From: Castanea sativa
Lineage: Eukaryota; Streptophyta; Magnoliopsida; Fagales; Fagaceae
DNA length: 64,000 bases
NCBI RefSeq assembly: GCF_040712315.1
Contig: NC_134013.1
Coordinates: 40,164,501-40,228,500 of the forward strand
Direction of reading: 5' to 3'
This document shows positions 48,019 through 60,041 of the stretch, piece after piece. Both the position numbers and the translations under genes were made by a program. How positions within the stretch are numbered: position 1 is the first letter of the stretch; the number at the start of each line of letters is the position of its first letter. The notes beneath the pieces were generated by a model. The model saw only the letters and a program-made list of their open reading frames with translations, was not told the DNA's origin and did no database searches.

Positions 48019-48144
48019 TAGAGATGTGCAAGGGTCGGGTTGATTTTTTCAACCCAACCCATCATGGTGGGTTAAAAAAAAAATCTGATCGACCACGCTC
48101 TAACCCAATCCACATGGATCAGGTTGGGCAGTTTTATTAATCAC

Positions 48145-48202
<58 letters not shown>

Positions 48203-48479
48203 ACAATACCACCACAAATAATAGCAAATTAATAACCAAATAATCTTGAACATAACACCAAACTAACACAAACTATATGTGGAGAACTTAGAGTTTGGAT
48301 TTTATTTAGGGCTCAGAATAGGAGTGGGAATGGAGTGGGAACGGAGTAAAGAGAGAGTAACATGAGATAAAAAAGGTGATCAAAATGAGGAGAACTTAAG
48401 ATTTGAGTTTTATTTAGGAAGATGGGAAAAAAATAAATAAAAAAATTTGTATAATATATTTTCAAATATATATTTTAAA

Positions 48480-48521
<42 letters not shown>

Positions 48522-48706
48522 TATAGGTGGGTTAGGTTGGATTAGACAGATTTGTGAATTTTATGACTTGAGCCACTGAAAAAAAAAAAATTAAAAAAAA
48601 ATTCACAATCCAACCTAACCCACTGGGCAACCAACCCCTAAAATAACCCAATTTGGCGGGTTGAGTTGGATCGAGTCGGTTTTGGCGGGTTGGCTACACA
48701 CCTCTA
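48019..48706. mobile_element. hAT-type MITE
   Basis: Ends TAGAGATGTGCAAGGGTCGG and, inverted, TAGAGGTGTGTAGCCAACC. The flanks ATTGTAAA / ATTGTAGG match at 6 of 8. Sub-terminal repeats are GGGTTGG/CCAACCC-rich. It holds (TTA)n at about 48138-48201 and (TA)n at 48483-48518. Confidence 0.75.
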
Positions 48707-48919
48707 ATTGTAGGATAGATAAACAATCCATTCTATTGGCCAATAAAAGATGACTTTGCTTTTTTCTAAGTGATCCACCTTACATTTGTTTTTTTTTGTA
48801 ATACTATAAAACAAATAAATATAATGTATTCTATTTTAAGGAGTCTTCTTTCATTTGGGGGGACTTAGGCCATTACCTAAATGGCCTAATGGTCGAGCCA
48901 CCTCTTAAGAGAGTTTTTT

Positions 48920-49110
48920 TTTTGAAGAGCCTCTTAAGAGAAAGTTGAATGAAGAGATTAATCACGATATTGATGAAAAGTCTATGGAACAAAATGCCGC
49001 TTTGATTCTTCTTGATATAAATAACAAGAAGTTGGACAAGAAAGATGCCATGGATTTACACGAACAACAAAGAAAGATGCTTGAGAAACGAACTAGGCTC
49101 ACGTTGTAAA
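48920..49110 (+). pseudogene. Short Lys/Glu-rich coding remnant, unidentified
   Basis: One plus-strand frame reads EEINHDIDEKSMEQNAALIL, then KKLDKKDAMDLHEQQRKMLE, and stops at about 49108. It is highly charged and looks like a coiled-coil tail of the kind found next to captured NAM-associated or transposase-type proteins. I cannot name the family. Confidence 0.25.
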
Positions 49111-49194
49111 GAGTATAAGCAAGCCAATCCCATGGCTCTCCTTCCATTTTTGCGAGGTAACGCTCAGGCAGAAAGAAATACTAGCCCTCTTTTT

Positions 49195-50142
49195 TAAGTG
49201 CCATAAAACTTCGTATTTTCAACAAAAATTCCAGACCCATAAACACAAATTTTTTGAAGTTTGAAAATCAAACAACTGAAAAGTTCTTCACAAATATAAT
49301 TTTCTATAAATCAAATTTTGAGTACAATTCTCTGTCTTTTCTCTTTTACAAAAGAGTGATCTTCTGATTCTATCTTATTTATGATTTTAATTCAAACGCG
49401 AAATTTTCTTCACTTTGGTTGAAAGACGGATCTAACAATCTTTACAACGAAACTCTAGCTTTGAGCTTGTTACAGATTTGTTGTTCTTCAAGTCCTTCGA
49501 ATGCTCTTCAAGTTCTTCGAAGATTCTTGGATTTTGAGTTGAAATTTTTCAGTGCTTAGAGACTTGATCCATTGAATTTCAATGTTTTAGAACTTTGAAG
49601 TTTATCCAATAGAACTTCAAGTCTTGGAAGAATGAATTTCTTTGAATGTTCTTCGTTCATTCTTGAGGCAGAATTTCTACAGAACCTTGGCTTCTTGAAA
49701 ACTTGCTCTCAAAAATGAGAGAGGATGTCTTCTATTTATAGTGGTTTCAGAGGATAAACTCCACTTTAAATTGATATCCTTGAAGATATGTAGTAGACTC
49801 TGATTGGCCCAAATTTCACTTAGAGATAATTATCTCTATTTATTTATTTTGATAAAGATCATATTTTAATAAAAATAACAATCAACAAGTTAAATAATTA
49901 TCTCTATTTTATTTAATTATTTTGATAAAGATAGTTATCCAACAATTTTGAATAAGAAATTTATTTTTATCTTGTGAGCCAAATGACATGTGGCAAATTT
50001 TAACATGCCAATGTGATATCAATTTGGATAACACATGTCATTATTTGATTTAATTAATTTAATAATGCATAAATTTGGAATTTGTCACTAAATTTTGACT
50101 TGGCATTTTGTAATTGGCTTGACAAATTTTTGCCTCCTACAC
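49195..50142 (-). repeat. Probable solo LTR, boundaries uncertain
   Basis: On the minus strand it would start TGTAGGAGGCAAAAATTTG (50142) and carry a TATA box CTATAAATAG at about 49732-49741, followed by transcript-like text. I found no matching target duplication, so the left end is a guess. Confidence 0.4.
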
Positions 50143-50149
50143 CCACTAA

Positions 50150-51023
50150 CCTAGAAATAAGATGGGTTTGCTGAAAATTTGGGTGGTTACAACTCGGTGG
50201 ATCGGGCAAGTTATGCTGGTTAGTTTTAATTATTTGTTGTCTAATAAACTTCAAATTTTATTTTACCATTTATAAATAAATTTTAAAAAGTATTTCCCAT
50301 CAATTCTATAAACCATAGAACAACTTGTAACAAAAATATAAAACCAATAATGGAAATCATAGGAAGTGTCAACCTTCTCATAGATCAAAATACATACGTA
50401 TTAAGATATAAGTACTTTCTAACTTTTTCTCAACAAAAAAAAAAAATACTTATCATATTCATGTCACTATATATGCTTAAGAATATGTTGAAAAAATTCA
50501 CAAATAACCCCAAAATAGGAAAAATTCTAAAATTTAAAATATTCAACAACCTCAACCTTGAGCTTAATTAAAATATGTCAACCATACATGATGTGATTTC
50601 TGGATGCCCCAGAAAACACAAACCTATATAGGTTAGGGAAAATTTAGGTTTTTGATCCTTATGTATATACAATACATTATATTTCTCAATTAAATTCATA
50701 CATATTTGATCAATAAAATGTAAACAATGTTATCTCTTTTAACAACAAGTGTTTTCAATTAATATAGCTGTGTATTTAAGTTTATTTGAAGAACCTAATT
50801 TATTACACAAAAAATTGTACATAAATTTTCATTTAATCATATTATTTGTCGATACTGTATTTTGTCCAAACTCGATTTACGCATTAAACCAAGTGCAAAA
50901 TCTGAAATTTTTTTTGAAAAAGGTGCAAATTACAAGTTTTAAAACCAAAAAAGGGTAACAAATAAATGTAACATGATCAAATAATGGATCAAAGGGCCGA
51001 AGCATTCAAAAACCCCTATGACA
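50150..51023. other. AT-rich intergenic DNA
   Basis: Nothing recognised. Confidence 0.45.
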
Positions 51024-51031
51024 GCAATTAA

Positions 51032-52006
51032 TAGACATGGTAAAATGAGTCAGAATTTTTTGACCTGATTCGACCCGACCCAAACCCGAATTTTTTTGAC
51101 CCGAAGCAAAAATGGGTTGACCCGTGACCCGACCTGTAAAAAAATTTGCTAAAAAAATATTTAGACAACGTCTTGATGTTAGGTGCATAAAGCACAAATC
51201 ACTGAAACCAATAGATTATGGATAGATGTTCACACTTGACAAACATGAGACAAGACAAGACAACCTATTTATTAAAAAAAATGCTCATTCAATTTGATAC
51301 AACACTTCACAGCTCTGAGCTCACACACTTGACTCATAATTCAATCAAATGCATTCTAGTTTAGTACACTAACCTACTCGCTATTTACTAACACAGTAAA
51401 TGGCAAGACTTAAGAGCTTGTAGTTGATTCTTAAAAAAAAAAAAAAAAACTTGTAGTAGCTATAGTCCACAAAGGCTGAAAGGCACAAACCACTACGAGG
51501 TAAAAGCTTTTAGCCTTTCACGATTTTTTTTTCTTTTGCTTAACACCTTTCACAATTTTAGTCTCTCAGGGAAGACTATTGCACCTCTACTTTTGTGAGA
51601 ATGATATTATTAATGATGTAAACTTAAAATATATATACTTTTTAGTACTCTTTAAGATCTATTTCTTTTTGGAGATGTAAACTTGTAATTACATGTATTT
51701 TGACAATGAGTTATTAACATTGAAGACTTTGTCCATCATGAATTTATGACTATAAAGATTTTTTGTCATGCTTAAAATGTCAGAATTGTTTTTGTTTTTT
51801 TTAATAGATTTTATTTATTCTCTCTAGACAGGTTGTCATTGATTTTTTTTTTGTAATTGAAAAAAAAAAAAACTCGTTTGAAAATACAGGTCAACTCGAC
51901 TAGCAACCCGATTGACCCATTTTGACCTATGACCCAATTTACCTGCAAACCTGATTGACCCGGCTTGAACTTGACTCGACCTGATCCGCCTGTTTTTCCA
52001 TGTCTA
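51032..52006. mobile_element. hAT-type element (0.97 kb)
   Basis: Inverted ends TAGACATGG...CCATGTCTA. The flanks GCAATTAA (51024-51031) and GTAATTAA (52007-52014) match at 7 of 8. Sub-terminal GACCCGA/TCGACCT-type repeats lie on both sides; no transposase. Confidence 0.85.
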
Positions 52007-52014
52007 GTAATTAA

Positions 52015-53155
52015 GACCAAAACCCTAGCTAGGTATAGTAAAAAAGTTGACTTTTAGATCCGACCATCCAATCAAGTTGAATTTAGGATTGTCTCATGTG
52101 ACGTATTTTCTCCTTCGAAACAATAGTTTACGGGCCAAAATTGGAGTTAAAATGGATAAGATATCAACAAAATACCAAAACCCTAATTAAATACTTCACT
52201 TTTTCAGGGAAAACATGCAATTTTTGGACCAACTTTGCGCAAAAAACTATACCGATTGGGCAAGAACTGGAGCAATATGGCTATACCATCTTGAAACATG
52301 AGGTCTTGAATACCTCTCATAAAAAGGGCTCAATAATATCTTCCATGGATTGGAAGAAACAAAATTTTTAAGGAAAAACGTCATAGAATTTCCTACACTG
52401 CGTCACCTCCATTCCGGACACAATATCTTGACGACCGTAACTCCAAATATTTCAAAATTAGAACCTATGGAAAGTAGACATCCAAAAATTTCTAAGGATA
52501 TAAAGTTTGAAATAAACGGAGCTTGGAAAAGCCTCCAAACAGCTACACAAATTTGGACCAAGAATCGGAAAAAAGACAAAATAGTTTGATGAGGTGGCAA
52601 AAACAGGAGGCTATGTGATGGTGTACCAAAACACCATGACATAGCCTCCCATTTTCTTGGATCATCTATAAATCCCCCCCCCCCTAATTTTTGTTTGTAA
52701 AAAATATCAAGTTTTTGGGAGAAAAAAATAAAGAGAAAAATAGTGGGAAAATCTAGAAAAAAAAAAAATCTCTCTCCTCTCTTTGGGAAACCCATCACAA
52801 AAAATTCAGTCTCTCTCATTTTGTTTGTAATCTTTGTGGGTAAGACGTAGGCATAGGATAGTTCTCCTAATAACTATACCCATCCCATTTCTCTCTACTT
52901 CATCTCTTGTAAACATCATCCATTTTTATATATATGAAGTTATATTTATTTAACTTGTCTCTTTACTTTCCTATCACTGTTGTTGTGATTGTATATCTAT
53001 CTCTCTATCATTTATGTTTATAATACTTATTTGTTGATTGTGATATAGTTGTTGTTCTTAAATTGGTATTGAACCATCTCCTAGACCTAATATGGAAAGT
53101 ACCTTTAGGGGGAAGAAATCTCATTTCTTCTAGGCATCTAGGAACTTTTTATGTT
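52015..53155. other. LTR-like unassigned region with a hairpin and TATA box
   Basis: The text resembles the U3-R of a gypsy LTR: a 19-bp inverted repeat (52606-52649), CTATAAATCC at about 52668, a C run, then transcript-like sequence to about 52930. I could not define ends or a second copy. Confidence 0.35.
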
Positions 53156-53170
53156 GTTACCCATTTATTT

Positions 53171-53333
53171 ATTTATTTATTTTTGATACAAGATAGAATT
53201 CTACTTTAGCCTAATTTAAGTGTATATATGTGTGAAGTTTTCTCTTGGAGACTTGAACCCTGGCCCTTACCCCCTACACTTCACAAGCACTTATACTTAT
53301 GGAGTGACCATCGTACCAAGAATGTGCGGTGGT
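53171..53333 (-). mobile_element. tRNA-derived SINE
   Basis: On the minus strand a 5' part with GATGGTCACTCCA is followed by a B-box-like GGGTTCAAGTCTCC. A TTCACACATATATACAC... body and a (TAAA)n-type tail come next. The copy is flanked by a perfect 15-bp duplication, GTTACCCATTTATTT (53156-53170 and 53334-53348), which is the signature of target-primed insertion. Confidence 0.88.
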
Positions 53334-53344
53334 GTTACCCATTT

Positions 53345-53473
53345 ATTTTAATGCTATTCTCTGTCCCCTTTATTTAATGTCATCCATTTTATTTTAATGC
53401 TATTCCCCTCCCCACTTTACATTAATGTCATCCCTTTTATTTCAATGCTATTTCCCTTCCCCCTTTACTTTAA
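53345..53473 (+). repeat. Minisatellite, left part
   Basis: About 60-bp units of the form ATTTTAATGCTATTCCC...CCCTTTAC-TTAATGTCATCC. The array is cut at 53473 and resumes at 55730. Confidence 0.85.
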
Positions 53474-53530
53474 CTAGCTTGTAATTCCATGCATATGCAT
53501 TGATACACTTAAAGATATACAATAAGATGC

Positions 53531-53570
<40 letters not shown>

Positions 53571-53656
53571 AAATACTACTGATAGTCATTTTTATATTTT
53601 GTTAACTCTTTAAAAATTTTGTAAGAATATTATTAGGTATAAAATGTAAATTGTCC

Positions 53657-53693
<37 letters not shown>

Positions 53694-54402
53694 GTGAAAC
53701 ACTTTTTTTTTTACGATTTATTTATTCTAGACTCTTTGATTTTTGTACTTAATAACTCACTTGAATGAATATTTATGATGTGGTCTCAAATTTGATTCTA
53801 AAATTAAGAAATAAAACTCTTTAAAAATAAATAATTTAGGACACATGGCACAAAATTAGAACTCTAATTTGAAATTCTAATATGAGTTTCTCTCAGCCAT
53901 GGATGCATTTAAAATTAAACTAAATTTTTATTAGAAAAATATAAATAATTAGTCAAATTAATTTTTTTAAAGCATGTAACACATGCATTCATGCATACAT
54001 ATAGATACATTTAAAATTAAACACAATTTTTATCATAAAATATAGATAATTAGTCAAATTATTTTTTTAGAAATAAAATTAATTAGTCACATATTAAAAT
54101 TCTTACATAAATTTAATACTACTTATGATCATTTTTTTTCTAATTTTTAATAAGATAGAACATGTGGTGATTTTTATTGAGTATATGTGATTTTTTTTTT
54201 TTTACTTTATAGTTCATTAATATTAGATTCTTAGTATTTTGCATTTATTAACTCACTTGACACAAAGATTAAAAATCTTAAGTAGACATATGGCACAAGC
54301 TTAAATGGATAATTATGGTGTAGTTCTCACATAAATTTAGATACATGGAGCAAAATTGGATTATAATTTCAAATTCTAATTCAATTTTCTCTAACCTTTA
54401 CC

Positions 54403-54449
<47 letters not shown>

Positions 54450-54738
54450 GACTTATAAATTTGAATTTTTTAAAGTTATATGATTATGTTTTTTATGGTT
54501 TATTATATTGGAATCCTCATTTTATACACTAAATTAAATAATTTGGTACAAAAATTTAAAAATTTAGATTAGATAGGACACGTGGTGCAAAATTAAACTC
54601 TAATTGAAATTAAATTTTTACACTAAATTAACTCAGTTGGCTCAAAATTCTAATTTAGATTAGATGAGACACATGGCGCAAAATTATACTCTAATTGAAT
54701 TCCAATTTGAAATTTAATTAGATTTTCTTTCTGCTTTA

Positions 54739-54804
<66 letters not shown>
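53474..54804 (-). mobile_element. Helitron copy B (non-autonomous)
   Basis: On the minus strand it starts TC (54804), next to the CTAG end of copy A, and ends CTAG (53477-53474) followed by T. A hairpin-forming ATGCATATGCAT lies about 10 nt before the end, as expected of Helitrons. It is about 400 bp longer than copy A at its 3' side, where a diverged third copy of the same text (53740-53900) appears fused in. It contains several TA microsatellites. No Rep/helicase. Confidence 0.8.
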
Positions 54805-54805
<1 letters not shown>

Positions 54806-55729
54806 TAGTATGTAACTCCATGTAAATGCATAGATGTATTTAAAATTAAACAAAAAATTTATTATAAAAATATAAATAATTAGTCAAATTAATTTTTTTT
54901 TTAAACTTGTAACACATGCATTTATGCATACATATAGATACATTTAAAATTAAACACAATTTTTATAATAAAATATAGATAATTAGTCAAATTACTTTTT
55001 TAAAGTAAACGTAATTAGTTACATATTAAAATTCTTACCTAAATTTAATACTACTTATGATCATTCTTTTTCTAATTTTTAATAAGATAGAACGTGTGGT
55101 GATTTTCATTTTATTTATTTTTTGAGAAACATGTGGTGATTTTTATTTGAGTATATGCGATTGTTTTTTGTTTTTGTTTTTGTTTTTTTTTAACGTTATA
55201 GTTCATTAATATTAGATTCTTAGTACTTAGCATTCATTAACTCACTTGACACAAAGATTAAAAAATTGAAGTAGACACATAGCATAAACTTAAGTGGATA
55301 ATTATGGTCTAGTTCCCACATAAATTTAGACACATGGCAAAAAATTGGATTATAATTTCAAATTCTAATTCAATTTTCTCTAAACTTTAGCTATGAATAT
55401 ATATATAGATGACTTATAAATTTGAATTTTTTTTAGTTATATGATTATGTTTTTTATGGTTTATTATATTGGACTCTTCGTTTTCTTTATTAAATTAACT
55501 GATTTGGCACAAAAATTAAAAAATTTAGATTAGATGGGACATGTGGCACAAAATTAAACTCTAATTGAAAATAAGTTTTTACACTAAATTTACTCACTTG
55601 GCACAAAATTCTAAAATTTAGATTAGATAAGACACATGACGCAAAATTAGACTTTAATTGTATATCAATTTGAAATTTAATTGGATTTTCTCTCTGCTTT
55701 ACCTATTATTATATATATAGATATATAGA
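54805..55729 (-). mobile_element. Helitron copy A (non-autonomous)
   Basis: On the minus strand it runs from TCTATATATC (55729), preceded by A, to CTAG (54805). 925 bp, homologous in order to copy B, for example GTAACACATGCATT at 53978 and 54909. It abuts copy B with no intervening base. Confidence 0.8.
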
Positions 55730-55830
55730 TGTCATCCCCTTTAATTTTTTCTATTCCCCCACCCCCTTTACTTTGATGTCATCCAATTTAATTTTTTCTA
55801 ATCCACTCTCCCTTTTATTTATTGCACTTT
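55730..55830 (+). repeat. Minisatellite, right part
   Basis: Continues the units interrupted at 53473 (TGTCATCCCCTTTAATTTT, then a second unit). Confidence 0.85.
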
Positions 55831-56630
55831 TAATTTTCCTTGTTCTCTATATATATACACTACTATCTACTCACCTACAAAAAAAGATTTTCTATTTATC
55901 CCTTTTTAATGGGTTTTAAACCTTAAGTAAAGCACAATATGGGAATATTGTCTTAAGGATGGTTGATAGTTTAAAACTCCCATTTCTTTTTCACAAAGAA
56001 CCCATAAGGCTTGAAAAAGATTAAAACTTATTTAAGAGAAATCCCTAAAAAAAAAAAAATCTTTTAATGAAACGTTACTCTTAATGTCATTTAAATTCAA
56101 GTTCTTTAATCTTATTGTCATTTAAATTTCAGCACTTTACTTTTCCTCGTCATTTACTTTTCTAGCAATTTCATTTACTTGCTTTTATTTTTCTTGTACT
56201 TATTACCTTGTCTTTAAGTTCATAGCGCTTATATTGTTGTTGCGCTTTACCTTTTCTCATTGATAATGTTGCCATAAATTAATAGCTTGGGTAAAGCAAA
56301 TTCCTTTAGTATGCTTTCCTAAGGAAATGATTTTTCAAAATGCAAAATAAAAAAAAAGTTTCATTCTTCTTTTTTTAAAAGGTTGTTTTCAAAAAAAAAA
56401 TTCTTTACAAATCCTTCTTTCAACTTCCTTTATAAAAAATTTCCTTTCCAACAAAAATCTTTCTTCTCTTTCAAAAAATATATTTCATATATATATATAT
56501 ATTAGAAATCCTTTGAATGAGCAAATATTTAATGGGATATTTATTTTTCCTTCAAAGTCATGGGATTTTTGAACTTAAACTTCTTTCTTTTAATTAAAAA
56601 TGCTTTTCCCCCACCAAAAATATTTTCAAC
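55831..56630. other. AT-rich intergenic DNA
   Basis: No gene recognised. Confidence 0.45.
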
Positions 56631-56638
56631 ATATGTTC

Positions 56639-57843
56639 CAGTGGCGGTGCCACGTTCAGGTCAGGAACACCCTGACCTGAATTTTTTTTTATATATAATA
56701 ATTAAAAAAATTTATTTATTTACCCTTAAAAAAAATTAGAAACACCCTCAATCAAAATTAGGAACACCCTCAAATTAAAAAAAAAAAAATTTGTTCTACT
56801 TTCAAGAAAAAAAAAACCCAAAAAAAATTTAAACTAAAAGCTGAAATAAAAAAAAATTGTAACAGAGCAAGTGGCAAGCCCACGGATTCTAAAAAAAAAA
56901 AAAAAAAATCAACGGATGGCAAGCCCAACATTAAGCCCACAGCAAACCCAACATCAGATGACAACGCAATGTTTTTGCAAGATTTTTATGACAAAAAATT
57001 GAAAAAATCTTGCATTTTTGTTGATTGTAACTGAGGCTGAGAAGGAGAGAGAGGAAGAGATTTGTTAGGAAGAGAATGAAGAGACTAAGAAGGGCGGAGA
57101 GGAAGAGACTTGCAAGAGAAAATGAAAAGATAGGAAAAAGAGAGAATCTAAGCGTGTAGATGAGATTTGTTAAGAACTGGGATTGGGAAGGGGTAAGTCA
57201 AGCCTTGGGAAAGTAGAAGAACTTTAAATGTGTGGATGAGAACCATCCAGACAAGAGTGAAAAAAAAAAGGGATAAAGATGAGAGAATTAAAAAATGGTG
57301 GAAAGGAAAAAAAAAAAAAAGAAGGAAAAACCGGATTGGGCCTTGGGCAATTTAGGAATTTAGCATTTCCTTTTATCAACTCATGTCACTTTCTATATAT
57401 GAAATCTTGGTCAAATTATGGGTTCTAGCTAGCTCGGTAAAGTCTCTGATGGTTGATTATGAGATCTGGAATTTAATCCCCGCCTACACCAAAAATTGAT
57501 TGGTGTTTTGGTCTAAATAATAATTAATTATTTTATAATTAATGAAACAATAATATAACAAATTATAGTTTATAAAAGAAAAACAAATTAATGAAACAAC
57601 TAAACAACAATAATTAATAATTTCATTAATATTTCAAATGAACTTATAGTTTATTATTTATTCTTTTGTTAGAATTATGGACAAATATTTGATAAGAAAA
57701 TCACGTAGAAGACAATTGTAAACTTTATGTATTTGCGTGTTTTTTTATTGTTGTTGTTGTCAATATAAATTTTTTTTTTATTAAATTGTGTAATTTATGC
57801 TTGTTGAGGAACACCTTGAAAAAAATTTCTAGAGCCACCACTG
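56639..57843. mobile_element. hAT-type element with CAGTGGCGG ends (1.2 kb)
   Basis: Left end CAGTGGCGGTGCCACG; right end inverted CAGTGGTGGCTCTAG. The flanks ATATGTTC (56631-56638) and ATATGTTT (57844-57851) match at 7 of 8. The interior is A-rich with direct short repeats (GGAACACCCTCAA). No transposase. Confidence 0.85.
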
Positions 57844-57851
57844 ATATGTTT

Positions 57852-58459
57852 CTATCTTTAACAAAAAACTCATGGGAATTTTTATCTTAAATCATTTTCA
57901 AAAAGAAAAATCCATGAATTTTTAAAAGAGTCATTTTCCAATTCTCTACTTTTACAAAAAAAAAAAAGTTTCATAAAGAAATTTTTTTTCCCTCCAAACC
58001 TCTTTTTCAAACGAAATCATGGGATTTTTTTTTATAAAAGCTATAGCATAAAAAAATAATAAGGACAAAATTTAGTTACAAAATTGGTTGTAGCCTAAAA
58101 CTACAACCTTACTCAATATCTTTTTATTGGAGATGAATTTTGACAAATCCACCATTGGATTACATCTTATTCTTATATTTTCCATGCTTGCAAAATTTCT
58201 TGAAAATTAAATATCAATAGCTATGTCATCAATAAATTTTTTAAATTGAAAATTTTTGTAGTTTAAAATTATGCATAAATATAAGTTTAGAGATCATATA
58301 GTAAATAGTATCGTATTAACAAAAAAATTGACATGTGTATGTTGAGGTATAAAAAGTTACAGCATCAAGGCCCAAAATAGTATAGTGAATGCACTCTATG
58401 GAAAATAATAATAAAAGGGTTAAAGCTCCCCACAAAAGGGGGGGTAGGCCCAAGTCCAT
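57852..58459. other. AT-rich intergenic DNA
   Basis: No gene recognised; it ends at the LTR of the next element. Confidence 0.5.
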
Positions 58460-59489
58460 TGATAGGCCAGAAACGTATTGACTCATTGTGATGAATTAAT
58501 TGATTAATTAGCTAAGTTTAATTAATTAACCAATTTAACATGCAAACGCGTAGTAGCACAAACAAATCACCAAATAACTAAAGTGCAGCGGAAAATAAGT
58601 TGACACGGTGATTTGTTTACAAATGGGGAAAACCTCCAAGGCAAAAACCTCACCGGGTGATTTTAAGGTCACCACTCCCGAGAATCCACTATTATCACAA
58701 CAAGCGGTTACAAGTAAATGAATCCCAGTATCTTCTACCAACCTACAGTTGAGCCCTTACCCTAATACCCAATTGGACTTGTTCTGTAGTGATAATCTCT
58801 CCTTTTCAATGCACGGCTCCTAGTACGTGACTAACCAATTGCATGGATTCTAGTACGCGACTTCAATCACCAACTTGAGAAAGATGTTGGCTACAAAGTT
58901 CTTCAGTTCATCCTCACAATGAAGAACAAGAAGATGCTTGGTTACAAAACCCTATGGTGCAAAGACATAGCAGCTTCTTCACAAAGAAATGAACTAGGGC
59001 AAACTTTGTTTCCGTTCACAAATTGCTTGAACAGACTTTGCTCAATGCTTGTGCAACTTGTGCTTACTTTGACGGCCTTTAAAATAATCATCTTATATGT
59101 CTAGTGTTATGAGAAAAAAGACCTAAAGACATATCCACGGATTAGAATCAAAACAGTACTGAAAAACTGTTTTCCTTAAATCTCGATAGCTAGAGGTGTC
59201 GAGGTGCTGTCGAGCAGCTGTTGAGCCACGGGGCTAAAACAACTTCTTAAAGCTCGATAGCTGCAGCTGTCGAGCCAGTTGTCGAGCTTTAATGAAGAGC
59301 ACTTCTCAGCTTGTTTCTTGGACAGATTTGCATGACTTTAACACTTGATCTTGAAACCTGATTTCTTGAAGTATTAAAAACATCCTAGATCTACCAAATT
59401 ACAAGTAAAGTGCATTTTGTCAAAGGATTAGCCAATTACATAAAAGAATGGCATATGTTCTTATCAAATGAACCACATATGTCCTAACA
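58460..59489 (-). repeat. 3' LTR of the second copia-like element
   Basis: 1030 bp, TG...CA, homologous to the solo LTR 5360-6431. Internal CTCGATAG/TGTCGAG motifs lie at 59182-59290. Confidence 0.88.
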
Positions 59490-59490
59490 A

Positions 59491-59501
59491 TCTCCCCCTT
59501 T
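59491..59501 (-). other. Polypurine tract of the second copia-like element
   Basis: Minus-strand AAAGGGGGAGA directly before the 3' LTR. Confidence 0.75.
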
Positions 59502-60007
59502 GGCAATCCGTGATAAAACCACAACAAACAAATGAACATATGAGAGAAGTCATAAATCACTCAACTCATACTCACTTGTTTAATACAATAAAATCTATCA
59601 TAACATAAACTCTTGAACAACTTTGCAAGAAGAGAGTTCATGACAAGTAGACTTTGACAACCTGTATTTCTGAAACACTTTAAACAAAATACATCAAGGC
59701 ATCTTTGTGTGAAACAGAAATAATAGATTGCATACAAATATAAGAATTATGTGTATAAAGAGAGAAAAGAAACAACACATGTAGAGATAGGTGAATAAAA
59801 CATACATCATCATATATATACCACTTGAGAAACATCATGTATGTAAATATGGTCACAAGACCTAGGTACAAGAACAATGTGTCTCTAATAAGAAAGAAAA
59901 GAAAAGATATATCTAATCCTTACTACATCCCTTAAAAAGAAACAAACTCTCCCCCTAACAAAAATCTCCTAACTCTCCCCCTAAGTATGACTACCCAAAA
60001 CTACTCC

Positions 60008-60033
60008 CCCTTTTTGTCACGAGTGACAAAGGG
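60008..60033 (-). other. Conserved hairpin next to GACAAAAAGGGGGAG
   Basis: CCCTTTTTGTCA and TGACAAAGGG pair around CGAG. The same stem with a different loop (TGAT) is at 2962-2987 in the other element. Confidence 0.8.
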
Positions 60034-60041
60034 TAAGAGTG

